A stretch of DNA of 64,000 nt from QPIN01 sp965224575. Its GTDB lineage: Bacteria > Pseudomonadota > Gammaproteobacteria > Methylococcales > Methylomonadaceae. Of the stretch, positions 37,253-45,271 are shown piece by piece; positions within the stretch are counted from its first letter, which is position 1; every line of letters starts with the position of its first letter. A model generated the notes under the pieces. It ran no database searches and had not been told where the DNA came from. It saw nothing but the letters and a program-made list of their open reading frames with translations. The stretch is taken from contig CBDCZQ010000003.1 in assembly GCA_965224575.1 (NCBI GenBank), positions 299,812-363,811 of the forward strand. The letters run 5' to 3'. The translations under genes were made by a program, and so were the position numbers.

Positions 37253-38035
37253 ATGGGGTTCATGCAAGGCAAGCGCGTTTTAATTGTAGGTTTAGCCAGT
37301 AACAAATCAATTGCATGGGGGATTGCACAAGCCATGCACCGTGAAGGGGCAGAACTAGCATTTACTTATCAAAACGAAAGATTGAAAGATCGTGTGGCTA
37401 AAATGGCAGGCGAATGTGATTCCAGCATTAATATGGAACTTGATGTTTCAACTGATGAGCAAATTACCAATGTATTTACCGAGTTAGGTAAACACTGGGA
37501 CGGACTTGACTGTATTGTTCACTCTGTTGCTTTTGCCCCGAGAGAAGCTTTAGACGGGGATTATGTTGATGCTACAACACGAGATAATTTTTCGGTTGCA
37601 CATGACATTAGTTCTTACAGCTTTACTGCATTAGCAAAAGCAGGCAGAGAAATGATGAAAGGCCGTAATGGTTCTTTAATCACTTTAACTTATCTTGGCG
37701 CAGAAAGAGCTATTCCTAACTATAACGTGATGGGTGTTGCTAAAGCCAGTCTTGAAGCTAATGTCCGCTATATGGCTGCGGCTTTGGGTGCGGAAGGCAC
37801 TCGTGTTAATGCTATTTCTGCTGGGCCTATTAGAACGCTGGCATCAGCAGGTATTAATAATTTTAAATCCATGTTGAGTAAAGCTGCTGATACAGCACCT
37901 ATGAAGAAAAATGTATCTATTGAAGAAGTAGGAAATGTAGCTGCTTTTATGTGTTCTGATTTGGCGTCTGGCGTTACAGGTGAAATTACTTATGTTGATG
38001 GTGGTTATAATATTGCTGGATTGGTAGCAAGTTAG
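37253..38035 (+). CDS. fabI: Enoyl-[acyl-carrier-protein] reductase FabI
   Basis: NADH-dependent last step of fatty acid elongation. The 260-residue protein starts GFMQGKRVLIVGLASNKSIAWGIA (quoted in part), and has the catalytic Y-x6-K pair in YNVMGVAK and the SAGPIRTLASAGI loop of FabI. An AGGAG ribosome site lies 7 bp ahead of the ATG. Single gene, and the likely target of triclosan-type inhibitors in this organism. Confidence 0.97.
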   Translation: MGFMQGKRVLIVGLASNKSIAWGIAQAMHREGAELAFTYQNERLKDRVAKMAGECDSSINMELDVSTDEQITNVFTELGKHWDGLDCIVHSVAFAPREALDGDYVDATTRDNFSVAHDISSYSFTALAKAGREMMKGRNGSLITLTYLGAERAIPNYNVMGVAKASLEANVRYMAAALGAEGTRVNAISAGPIRTLASAGINNFKSMLSKAADTAPMKKNVSIEEVGNVAAFMCSDLASGVTGEITYVDGGYNIAGLVAS

Positions 38036-38350
38036 TTAGCAAGCAGTATGTTCAAATGACAAATCCCGAATTTTAAAAAAAAGAGAAATTTACGGAAACT
38101 TCTAAGTCGTCCCCTCGCTTTATCATATGTCACAAAGTGAGGGAGAAGATGATCAATATCCTTTCTCAGTCATCCCACTTTTCCAAGAGTAACTGTCTGT
38201 TAACACTTCTATCTGAATTAAAAAAGGCTCATTTTACCACTCTCTTGAATTCCCTTTAATAACTTCAGTAGAAACGGTGAGCAAAAAAATATTGCCTACC
38301 CGTTTTCTATAACATTACACAATTAATTATACGGTAATCCCAATTTTAGA
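38036..38350. other. Spacer of 315 bp after fabI with one stem-loop
   Basis: CCCTCGCTTT pairs with AAAGTGAGGG at about 38117-38145 (13-base loop), a possible terminator for fabI though without a T run. A 36-codon frame at 38149 has GAGGGAGAAG upstream but no recognisable product; I do not call it. Confidence 0.45.
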
Positions 38351-38380
38351 TTGACACCCTACTACTTGGTAGGCTACTAT
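38351..38380 (+). promoter_or_regulatory. tetR promoter with operator between -35 and -10
   Basis: -35 TTGACA (38351-38356) and -10 TACTAT (38375-38380) are 18 bp apart. An imperfect palindrome, CCTACTACTTGGTAGG (38358-38373), fills the spacer. A related perfect palindrome lies before the cupin gene. The expected transcription start falls at about 38387, the first base of the ATG, so the message may be leaderless. Confidence 0.7.
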
Positions 38381-38386
38381 CTGCTC

Positions 38387-38953
38387 ATGGAAATGAAAGA
38401 TAAAATTCTTACATGTGCTCAACGGCTGGTACAACAACGCGGCTTTAATGGCTTTAGCTATGCCGATATTGCAAACGAAGTCGGTATTCGCAAAGCCAGT
38501 TTACACCACCACTTCCCAACTAAAGTGGACTTGGGTCTATCTCTTATCAAAATATACTCAGAGCAATTGGATAGTGTTCTAAGAAGTCTTAGTGCCTCTT
38601 CCATGCCTGCTAATGATAAATTATCCGAGTATATTGCTCTTTATCGCGGCACACTTGATGCAGAAAGAATGTGTCTAGGAGGGATGCTCGCATCTGAAGC
38701 ACTGACTCTAGACCCAATCATGTTGCCAAGTCTTAAACGTTTTTTCGCTCGTAATACCGAATGGCTAACTGAAATCCTTATAGAAGGACAATCACAAAAG
38801 TTATTTATTCTGGGCGGCTCAGCAGCTGATCATGCACGTATGCTTTTATCAGCGTTACAGGGTGCTTTGCTAATCTCTCGAGCAACTGGGAATGCTGATA
38901 CGTTTGAGCAAACCGTGATATCCATAATGACAAGTTTAATGAGGAAAGGCTAA
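38387..38953 (+). CDS. TetR family transcriptional regulator
   Basis: A 188-residue regulator. The helix-turn-helix (SYADIANEVGIRKASLHHHF) is near residues 25-44, and the ligand domain follows with MCLGGMLASEALTLDP. It probably represses itself and the cupin gene, since matching palindromes precede both. The frame is open back to TTG at 38351, but that TTG is the first half of the -35 box. The effector is unknown. Confidence 0.9.
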   Translation: MEMKDKILTCAQRLVQQRGFNGFSYADIANEVGIRKASLHHHFPTKVDLGLSLIKIYSEQLDSVLRSLSASSMPANDKLSEYIALYRGTLDAERMCLGGMLASEALTLDPIMLPSLKRFFARNTEWLTEILIEGQSQKLFILGGSAADHARMLLSALQGALLISRATGNADTFEQTVISIMTSLMRKG

Positions 38954-38975
38954 CCTCTTTTTTAGCTCAATAAAC

Positions 38976-38991
38976 TACCTACTAGTAGGTA
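38976..38991. promoter_or_regulatory. Putative TetR operator before the cupin gene
   Basis: TACCTACTAGTAGGTA is a perfect 16-bp palindrome 13 bp ahead of the cupin ATG, in the 50-bp gap after tetR. It shares the CCTACT-TAGG core with the site in the tetR promoter. Confidence 0.7.
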
Positions 38992-39003
38992 AAGGAACAT
39001 AAA

Positions 39004-39462
39004 ATGTCAGACTACAAAATCAAAAAAGGATCAAATTTTACTGCTTATGAAAGTGGCTCTCTTAAAAAATGGCCAGAACATAAAGTTGAGCTTCCAGGCT
39101 TAGGAGAAATTCCTGGCAAACTCTTCCTTAAGGATGAGTTAAGCTTTACAGGTTGTGAAATATCGGTCAACTCAATGGCTCCTGGTGCAGATATGCCAAT
39201 TTATCACCAACATAAACAAAATGAAGAAGTTTATATCTTTATCCAAGGAAAAGGACAAGTTCAGGTTGATAACGAAGTGATTGAAGTACAAGAAGGCACA
39301 ATTATACGTATTTCACCCAATGGAGAAAGAACTTGGCGTAATAATTCAAATGAGTCATTACTCTATATTATCATTCAAGCTCGTGAAAACTCGTTAACTC
39401 AATACGGCCTTGGAGATGCCATTGTCCCAGAAAAAAAAGTGACTTGGACTAACAGTCTTTAG
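39004..39462 (+). CDS. Cupin domain protein
   Basis: A 152-residue single-domain cupin. Metal-site residues are seen in YHQHKQNEEVYIFIQGKG (two His and a Glu), followed by the second motif around EGTIIRISPNGERTWRNN. The second motif lacks the usual metal histidine, so it may not be an enzyme. Expected to be co-regulated with the TetR gene before it. Substrate unknown. Confidence 0.88.
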   Translation: MSDYKIKKGSNFTAYESGSLKKWPEHKVELPGLGEIPGKLFLKDELSFTGCEISVNSMAPGADMPIYHQHKQNEEVYIFIQGKGQVQVDNEVIEVQEGTIIRISPNGERTWRNNSNESLLYIIIQARENSLTQYGLGDAIVPEKKVTWTNSL

Positions 39463-40173
39463 TTGTTTTTCATTTAATCCTTTAGGAATGCGCATGGAAT
39501 AACTTGAACAATAGACCCAGGGTTTTTGTCAGACTTCAACTAAATACATAAATGTATGTTTGTAGGTAGAATAATCTAGGAGAAATTGTCGAGAAGACGG
39601 GCATAACAAGTCAAATATTCTAATTATTTCGTGCCGTTCCTTAATTTTATAAAAATCGGTTGAACGCACAATTATAGTGTAAAACACTAATTCAACAGTA
39701 CTTTAAAAATTTAGCTTCACCTGCGCGGATGTAGATGAAGGGCGAGAGCAGGATGCGGAAGCTTCACTCATAGCTTAAGTGGATATTTTTTAGAAGCACT
39801 ATGTACTAGAAACCGTGGGCAACTAATTTTTCTAGGTTAATATAAAAAGTAAGAAATAATCAGGTTCAGAATAAATTTAATTCATTATATTCCATATTAG
39901 ACTTTAATTATAAGCCATGACACAAAATAAATTACAACCTACAACTAAACTGAAAAAATCACGGCTAAAATCCCTCCTCCCTCAAGAACGCTCCAATTTT
40001 ATAATAATTGATGTTATCAATGACCTTAAACCTGTGACTTGTATAGAGAAAAATAAAAGGGAGGAATAACAAAGACTTTAAGTTCCCCCCTCCCCTTTAC
40101 TTTTTACACAGTTTAAAAAACTAAATTAAAGCCTAAAAAATGCAGGTATGCACAACAAAGACTATCTTTCCCT
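39463..40173. other. Spacer of 711 bp without a gene
   Basis: Long non-coding stretch. A GC-richer patch at 39715-39765 (CACCTGCGCGGATGTAGATG and GGGCGAGAGCAGGATGCGGA) and AGAAGACGGGCATAACAAG at 39593 stand out but have no frame or clear fold. The right end contains a terminator-like stem for the chitosanase gene. Confidence 0.5.
40055..40098 (-). terminator. Terminator-like stem after the chitosanase gene
   Basis: On the minus strand AAAGGGGAGG pairs with CCTCCCTTTT across a long loop and is followed by ATTTTTCTC. It is placed correctly for the gene ending at 40174, but the loop of about 24 bases weakens the case. Confidence 0.45.
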
Positions 40174-41337
40174 TTAATCAGAATCCTCATTAGGAAGAGT
40201 AGGAAGTACATGTTTTTCATCACCATACGCTTCAATAATCATTTCAAAAGGAGCTAAGCGAGTATTTTCTTCCTCAATTAAATCTTCTAATTCTGTAATT
40301 CTTTCTACTGCTTCATCCCAAGGAGAACCAGCTTCAATTAGCACATCTCTGCGATTGTGGTTAAAATTTATTAGCCAGGTAATTTCATCAGCGCCTTCTT
40401 TAGGAGTGAGGTCGTCAGTCATTTTAGTTGCTTCTTTAATCAAATCATCAAGACCACTTTCACCATGCATAATATTTGAATCATATAAACTTAACAGACT
40501 CAATGGTAACTTAAGCCCTAAATCTTTAGCCTTTTTTAGAGCAGGCTTATAATAGAGTTTACTAACAACCTGGTCTTGAATATCTCTAAAATCTTGATAT
40601 TGGGCATTATCTTTCCATTCTTCTATTAATCCATCTAGATTTTCAGTTGAACCACTTGCTATTCTATCTTTTTCTCTTTCATCATCTGTTTCGCCATCGC
40701 TATCATAACGAAGCTTTTCTAACTTTCTTAATTCATCTTGATATTGAGCTAATGAATTGTCAGGCTTTAGCTCAGTGTACTTCTCTATAACTATTAGCAT
40801 ATCTCCAGTTGCTGAGGTAAAGCCAGCTCTACCAGCCGTTATTCCTCGGCCATCATCAATATCTTTAGCATAATCGTATTTAATTTCTGTTGTGCCATTT
40901 TCAAAAATACTAATAAATTGATCGGCAATAAGACGCTGCTCTTTATTAAAGGCAAGTTCGTCTTTTGGTTTCTTTTTCACATCATAATGAGAAGCTGAAC
41001 TCCAAGAACCCCACTCTTTATCCCAAGCGATTACATGCCATCTACCTTTACCATAAGAAAGTTTTTTTGAATGTTTATATGAACATTCATTAGATTTTTC
41101 ACAACCCGCTTTTGATGCAGAAACACCTTTGAAAAGGAGGTTTTCTGAACTATCAAGACTCCATAAGTAATAATAGGTGGCACCCGAAACAGCCTTCCAT
41201 TTATAGGTTGGGGTCTGTTGTGTAATTGTGCCTTTTGGTACTACGGGTATGGGTGGTTTGGGTTTTGCATATGCTGTTGAAAAAAACAGTGTGCTGAAAA
41301 GAACTAGTACCATTATTTTTTGGATATTATTTTTCAT
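40174..41337 (-). CDS. Secreted GH46 chitosanase with N-terminal beta-sandwich domain
   Basis: A 387-residue exported protein (signal peptide ending AYA at about residue 24). Residues 30-125 look like a fibronectin-III-type or carbohydrate-binding beta sandwich (TPTYKWKAVSGATYYYLW, RWHVIAWDKEWGSWSS). Residues 135-380 match GH46 chitosanases: QLI-type helix IADQFISIFENGTTEIKYDY with the catalytic Glu in FENGT, then DDGRGITAGRAGFTSATGD with the catalytic Asp and the GRAGFT signature. It should hydrolyse chitosan outside the cell. The C-terminus is unusually acidic. Alone in its operon. Confidence 0.87.
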   Translation of the reverse strand: MKNNIQKIMVLVLFSTLFFSTAYAKPKPPIPVVPKGTITQQTPTYKWKAVSGATYYYLWSLDSSENLLFKGVSASKAGCEKSNECSYKHSKKLSYGKGRWHVIAWDKEWGSWSSASHYDVKKKPKDELAFNKEQRLIADQFISIFENGTTEIKYDYAKDIDDGRGITAGRAGFTSATGDMLIVIEKYTELKPDNSLAQYQDELRKLEKLRYDSDGETDDEREKDRIASGSTENLDGLIEEWKDNAQYQDFRDIQDQVVSKLYYKPALKKAKDLGLKLPLSLLSLYDSNIMHGESGLDDLIKEATKMTDDLTPKEGADEITWLINFNHNRRDVLIEAGSPWDEAVERITELEDLIEEENTRLAPFEMIIEAYGDEKHVLPTLPNEDSD

Positions 41338-41487
41338 TATTATTAGGATTTTTTTCTTCGGTTATATTTCGTATAATTGAATGCGACTAAATTCTCTATA
41401 AAAAGGTTCCTTCCCTCTTTCCTTTTCTGAAAAAATAGTTAAAAATAACCTACGATTTTATCCTTACCCCAGCTAAATAAAAACAAT

Positions 41488-41757
41488 ATGAGTCACACTG
41501 AAATATTAGGCTATGTTGCAGCATTTTTAACCACAGCATCTTTTTTACCACAAGCTATGTTGACATTAAAAACCAGAGATACTAGCTCTCTTTCACTTAG
41601 CATGTATTCCTTATTCACTATTGGTGTATTTCTATGGCTCATTTATGGCATACAAAAAGCTGATTATGCCATCATTTTTGCCAACGGTATAACGCTTATA
41701 TTATCTACATCCATTCTTGGATTTAAAATTTATAATGTAATTTATAAGAACGAGTAA
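41488..41757 (+). CDS. SemiSWEET-type sugar transporter (PQ-loop)
   Basis: An 89-residue protein with three helices, a half-SWEET unit that works as a dimer. The PQ motif is TASFLPQAMLTLKTRDTSSL near residues 16-35, and SLSMYSLFTIGVFLWLIYG is helix 2. It moves small sugars across the membrane. Divergent from the chitosanase gene; a functional link with chitosan sugars is possible but unproven. Confidence 0.9.
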   Translation: MSHTEILGYVAAFLTTASFLPQAMLTLKTRDTSSLSLSMYSLFTIGVFLWLIYGIQKADYAIIFANGITLILSTSILGFKIYNVIYKNE

Positions 41758-41770
41758 TTAAAAGTCTTTT

Positions 41771-41855
41771 AGATTGGGCTGCTGGATTTATAGCATCCCA
41801 GCACTACTTTTGCTAAAAATGTTGGGTTAACGATAGAGCTGTTAGCCCAACCTAC
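41771..41855. repeat. REP/BIME, two-hairpin unit
   Basis: AGATTGGGCTGCTGGATTTA...CATCCCAGCA then TGTTGGGTTAACGATAGAGC...AGCCCAACCTAC. The first hairpin has diverged. It lies between converging genes and may act as their common end. Confidence 0.82.
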
Positions 41856-41862
41856 CCATTCT

Positions 41863-42975
41863 TTAATTCACTTTTATCAAACTTTTTGCCGTAGTGATAT
41901 TGTCAATATGACTAGTAATTTGCTGATCTTTTGGAATAGTAATACCTGGTGAGGTTAGAGTCCCTCCAAAGACTTTTGCCTTTTCTTCTAACAATGCACC
42001 TAAAAACCTACCCTGATAATCGCGCACACCTTGGGATGTATTAATGCGTATAGACTTATTATCAGGCCGATAATCCATCATAATACTTGCAAAAGCAGCA
42101 CTTTGTTTCTGGAAGAATGAAAATTGATAAGGCCCATGAATAAGAAATACATCACTTTCAACAAGGCTTCGATATAAAACTAAATCATGCATCAGCCAAC
42201 TGTTATCATCTACCACTGAATATTCTACTTTAGCGCCATCATGTAACTGAACATTTTTACCTAATATGCTATACCTCACCACACAGTATGCACCAATCCG
42301 GCATCCTTCCCCAAGAACGGAGCCTTCAATAACAGCAGTTGGGTGAATATTTGTACTTGAATGGACTTGCTTCCAGACAAGAGAGGTACGTTGCTTAAAA
42401 CTTATTTTTCTGTTAAAGAAAACACCTCGAAACCAACTCAAAGGCGACCGTTGGAGCTGATAATTAAGCATTGAAAAAATCGCAATTTGATTGGCAAACA
42501 AACAATCGTGATCACAACTATATGGCATTAAAAGAGCAAGGGGCGTTTTATTAACATCCGGTTTAGTCAAAGAAACAGGGTAATTTATTGTTGTAATTAA
42601 TTCTTTCAACCTAATAGGCAAGGTCTCTTGTTTGTATGGCTTTCCTTTGTTTTTTACTGCATAAATAGGTAGATTTATTAATCCTCCGGTATCAAGATAA
42701 ATACTGTGGCTATAATAATCACGAATGGCTTGGGATGAAAGTTGAAGTGTGAAATTTAACTTAGTAGCTTTTCCTTGGTAGGATTGAATAACCTCTTTAA
42801 TGGCTTGCAAACCTGCCAAATCAAAAATTAAATTATCACCTAGCTTTATTTTCCAGTTTTCAACTCTCTTCTTATTAGCAAGGGAAAGTATTTTTGTATG
42901 GGCTTTTTTTACGTCTTGGCATAGTAGCCGTCGATGCTGTAGACCTTGGCAAATCGTATCTTGAAAAAAGCTCAC
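41863..42975 (-). CDS. Left-handed beta-helix (hexapeptide repeat) protein with nucleotidyltransferase-like N-terminus
   Basis: A 370-residue soluble protein. Residues 215-285 carry hexapeptide repeats (NIHPTAVIEGSVLGEGCRIG, VVRYSILGKNVQLHDGAKVE), as in GlmC/GlgC-type and acyl/acetyltransferases. The N-terminal 200 residues resemble sugar-nucleotidyltransferase organisation, with MPYSCDHDCLFANQIAIFSML before the helix, but no clear nucleotide-binding GxGxRL motif. It is the last gene of the long minus-strand cluster, 4 bp behind the Lgt paralogue. Substrate unknown. Confidence 0.7.
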   Translation of the reverse strand: MSFFQDTICQGLQHRRLLCQDVKKAHTKILSLANKKRVENWKIKLGDNLIFDLAGLQAIKEVIQSYQGKATKLNFTLQLSSQAIRDYYSHSIYLDTGGLINLPIYAVKNKGKPYKQETLPIRLKELITTINYPVSLTKPDVNKTPLALLMPYSCDHDCLFANQIAIFSMLNYQLQRSPLSWFRGVFFNRKISFKQRTSLVWKQVHSSTNIHPTAVIEGSVLGEGCRIGAYCVVRYSILGKNVQLHDGAKVEYSVVDDNSWLMHDLVLYRSLVESDVFLIHGPYQFSFFQKQSAAFASIMMDYRPDNKSIRINTSQGVRDYQGRFLGALLEEKAKVFGGTLTSPGITIPKDQQITSHIDNITTAKSLIKVN

Positions 42976-42979
42976 TTAC

Positions 42980-43714
42980 CTATCGTATGACTTGAAAATT
43001 TGAAGAACGGCGAATAATCTGCCAAACACCCGTCATAAAAATCAATATAGCTATCCATTGGTAAAAACCGATACCAAAATAAATATCTGCTATTTGTTCG
43101 CGCCAGAACTCCAAGCCAAAACGGAGCACTCCATAAAGTGTAAAAACAATAAAAAGTCTTCGGCCTACAAATAACTTGTTTTTATGGAAGTGCTGAATTA
43201 AAAACAAGATACTAAATAATCCCACTGCTTCAAAATATTGTACGGGTATGCGTAATAAGCCATCGCCAAAATCTAAACCCCATGAGGCTTCTTTTCCATA
43301 ACAACAGTGTTGAAAAATACAACCAATCCTACCAATAGCCATCATAGCAATTGCACCTCTGGCAAAACCATCACTGGTATCTAACGTATTTTTAGTGATT
43401 TTTTTGAACACGGCAACAAACAAAAAAGAAGCCAGAATACCTCCCATCACTGTTTTCGGTGTGATGGCCACAGTCCAGGCTAATTCTTCCACTAGCCCGC
43501 CTGAAAAAAAAGCAGGAATTGCTGAGCCAATCATCGCACCAATAAAAGCAACACCAAGAATACTCCAGCGCAGTATCGGAGAAAGAGTCCATTTTTTAGA
43601 ATCTTCTCTGATTAACCAGCCTCCTACTAACATTGCAACTATTACAAAGAGTTGATAAATAAGGCGGCTACCTGAGTTAATAATTTCGTGATGGTGGATG
43701 AGTTCAGTATTCAT
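42980..43714 (-). CDS. Lgt paralogue (prolipoprotein diacylglyceryl transferase family)
   Basis: Lgt moves diacylglyceryl from phosphatidylglycerol to the lipobox cysteine. This 244-residue, seven-helix protein keeps family marks: MAIGRIGCIFQHCCYGKE (the GRxGC..CCYG block), RIPVQYFEA, and YGVLRFGLEFWREQ. It is embedded in the biosynthetic cluster, directly behind three tiny proteins with lipobox-like cysteines, so a dedicated role on those is likely. The frame is open back to 43777; I favour the ATG at 43714, which gives an Lgt-like N-terminus, but neither start has a clear ribosome site. The housekeeping lgt is expected elsewhere. Confidence 0.85.
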   Translation of the reverse strand: MNTELIHHHEIINSGSRLIYQLFVIVAMLVGGWLIREDSKKWTLSPILRWSILGVAFIGAMIGSAIPAFFSGGLVEELAWTVAITPKTVMGGILASFLFVAVFKKITKNTLDTSDGFARGAIAMMAIGRIGCIFQHCCYGKEASWGLDFGDGLLRIPVQYFEAVGLFSILFLIQHFHKNKLFVGRRLFIVFTLYGVLRFGLEFWREQIADIYFGIGFYQWIAILIFMTGVWQIIRRSSNFQVIR

Positions 43715-43749
43715 TTTATAGGGTATCAAAAGTATTGCAGGGAGGCTAC

Positions 43750-44019
43750 TTATGTCCACATTCCTCCATTTGAGCATGAAATAAAAAATATGACAAAAAT
43801 AATAAGGCTAGCAACGATAGCAAAAACAAATATAAAGGACAGCAGCCTCATGAATCCTTCTAACACGCCTAAAATAAAAAACGACTTTGTTCTTGGTTTT
43901 GTTTGAGGTTCATCTCCCTTGCTTGGGTCATGTTTTTTTGGCTTTAGTCCTTCAGCATAAATTCTAATATGTTCATGCTTACTCGTTCTACCATTTGATT
44001 CAGGTTTTTTCTCTGTCAT
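43750..44019 (-). CDS. Tiny single-helix protein 3 of the tandem set, ending CSNGGMWT
   Basis: An 89-residue protein. Residues 1-45 are charged and polar, 46-80 are hydrophobic, and the end is IFFISCSNGGMWT with Cys82. The residues before the cysteine (F-I-S-C) resemble a lipobox. The same design, with a cysteine followed by seven or eight small and aromatic residues, occurs in the two genes before it. If lipidated and cut, the product would be an eight-residue lipopeptide. The Lgt paralogue follows. Function unknown. Confidence 0.75.
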   Translation of the reverse strand: MTEKKPESNGRTSKHEHIRIYAEGLKPKKHDPSKGDEPQTKPRTKSFFILGVLEGFMRLLSFIFVFAIVASLIIFVIFFISCSNGGMWT

Positions 44020-44044
44020 TCCTTTACCTTGACTGGTTGGTTAT

Positions 44045-44272
44045 CTACCACTTTATTCCAAACTCTCCACCACAAGCAATATAAATAGCCACAAAAGCGA
44101 GTACCGCGGCTATTAAAATAGATAAAAGCCAATATCCTAAAAGCCCTCCAATTATCCCAAGAAAATTCCAAAGTATACTTTTCGGTTTCTGTTCACCTGA
44201 ATTGAATACCTTATTCGTTTGGTAATCATTTTTATTACTTTCATCATCTGGTTCGGAGTCTTTATCTACCAT
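44045..44272 (-). CDS. Tiny single-helix protein 2 of the tandem set, ending CGGEFGIKW
   Basis: A 75-residue protein with a polar, acidic N-terminus (1-32), a long hydrophobic segment (33-66) and the end IYIACGGEFGIKW with Cys67. Y-I-A-C fits a loose lipobox. It has the same plan as its two neighbours and 25-35 bp gaps on either side. GGTAGATAACC-type spacing shows no strong ribosome site. Confidence 0.72.
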   Translation of the reverse strand: MVDKDSEPDDESNKNDYQTNKVFNSGEQKPKSILWNFLGIIGGLLGYWLLSILIAAVLAFVAIYIACGGEFGIKW

Positions 44273-44307
44273 ATTTTTTACTTCGCTTAATAATGCATAG
44301 TTCTAAT

Positions 44308-44487
44308 CTAAAATTGCAAACTATTATTACTACAAACAACCCATATAACAGCAATACAGATTGCAATAATGAAAAAGATACCTAAAAAAAATTGACCCAA
44401 ACACCCCATTGGTTCTTTTTTATCGAAAGTATCGAGATCATTCCATTCATTTTTATTATTGCTTAATTCATTATCTTCTTTTGTCAT
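44308..44487 (-). CDS. Tiny single-helix protein 1 of the tandem set, ending CSNNSLQF (59 codons)
   Basis: I translated this short frame by hand: ATG at 44487, stop TAG at 44308. It begins MTKEDNELSNNKNEWN, has a hydrophobic stretch at about residues 31-51 and ends IWVVCSNNSLQF with Cys52. The start overlaps the end of the desaturase gene by 17 bp, which suggests translational coupling. CSNN here and CSNGG in the third gene are clearly alike. A second cysteine (C29) stands before the helix. Confidence 0.68.
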   Translation of the reverse strand: MTKEDNELSNNKNEWNDLDTFDKKEPMGCLGQFFLGIFFIIAICIAVIWVVCSNNSLQF

Positions 44488-45265
44488 ATTTTCTCGCAGT
44501 ACAAAAAGGATTAATCAAATGAGCATAGGCAATACGAGGACTTTTTTTATCTAATTTTAGCTGTTGCCATCCTAACCATGTCTTTTCGTGGTGTTCCCAG
44601 TGTAAACCATTGTTAAAGAATAAAGAATTATAAAATTTATTGGCATAAGTGCAGACTGGCTCATCCTTAATCGGTGGATGCTGTCCATAATTATGCAGTG
44701 CAGAAAAAGCCCAACCAAAATAAACCAGTATAAAATATAAGACCAGAGACTTTGTACCGATTAATAACAGTACAATTAAAAACAGAAAAATAGCTAATTT
44801 TTGAACATGTGTACGAGGTTTTATTTTATCCATATCCCCTAACGTTTTATCAAATGGATCGGTTTCATAAGTCGCAAGCGATAATTGATGTAACCATCCA
44901 AACATATATTGGTTTGGGGTGTATGCTTTTTTTTTACCGTTTTCCATCTTCCAGGTGGAAGAAAAATCTCTTGAGCCATTAGCATAGGTATGATGATTAA
45001 AATGATGAATACGATAACCATCAAAAGGAAGCCCTAAAAGTAACGTATTAATAATATTGATTGCAAAAGAAAAATTATCTCTGGAGTGAACACATTCATG
45101 AAAGAAAACATGAATACTAAAACTTAGAAATACACTCGCAATAATGATTAATAAAAATGATAAAAAAAAATCACTGGCTAAATTAGCAAAGATAAAAAAA
45201 ATCAATTCTAAAAAAGGAAAAATACTGAGCTTCCATGGAAATGGTTTATTATCCAAGTTACACAT
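44471..45265 (-). CDS. Membrane fatty acid desaturase/hydroxylase family protein
   Basis: A 264-residue di-iron membrane enzyme with the three histidine boxes: HECVH near residue 56, HHFNHH near 85-90 and LHWEHH near 219. Four hydrophobic segments frame them. It should desaturate or hydroxylate a lipid-like or polyene chain. Situated in the iorA-to-beta-helix cluster between the PLP enzyme and the tiny proteins. Substrate unknown. Confidence 0.87.
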   Translation of the reverse strand: MCNLDNKPFPWKLSIFPFLELIFFIFANLASDFFLSFLLIIIASVFLSFSIHVFFHECVHSRDNFSFAINIINTLLLGLPFDGYRIHHFNHHTYANGSRDFSSTWKMENGKKKAYTPNQYMFGWLHQLSLATYETDPFDKTLGDMDKIKPRTHVQKLAIFLFLIVLLLIGTKSLVLYFILVYFGWAFSALHNYGQHPPIKDEPVCTYANKFYNSLFFNNGLHWEHHEKTWLGWQQLKLDKKSPRIAYAHLINPFCTARKYDKRR

Positions 45266-45271
45266 GGCTTT

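Noticed and set aside
38149..38259. 36-codon frame after fabI with a good ribosome site
   Set aside because: No similarity or composition signal; too short to support alone.
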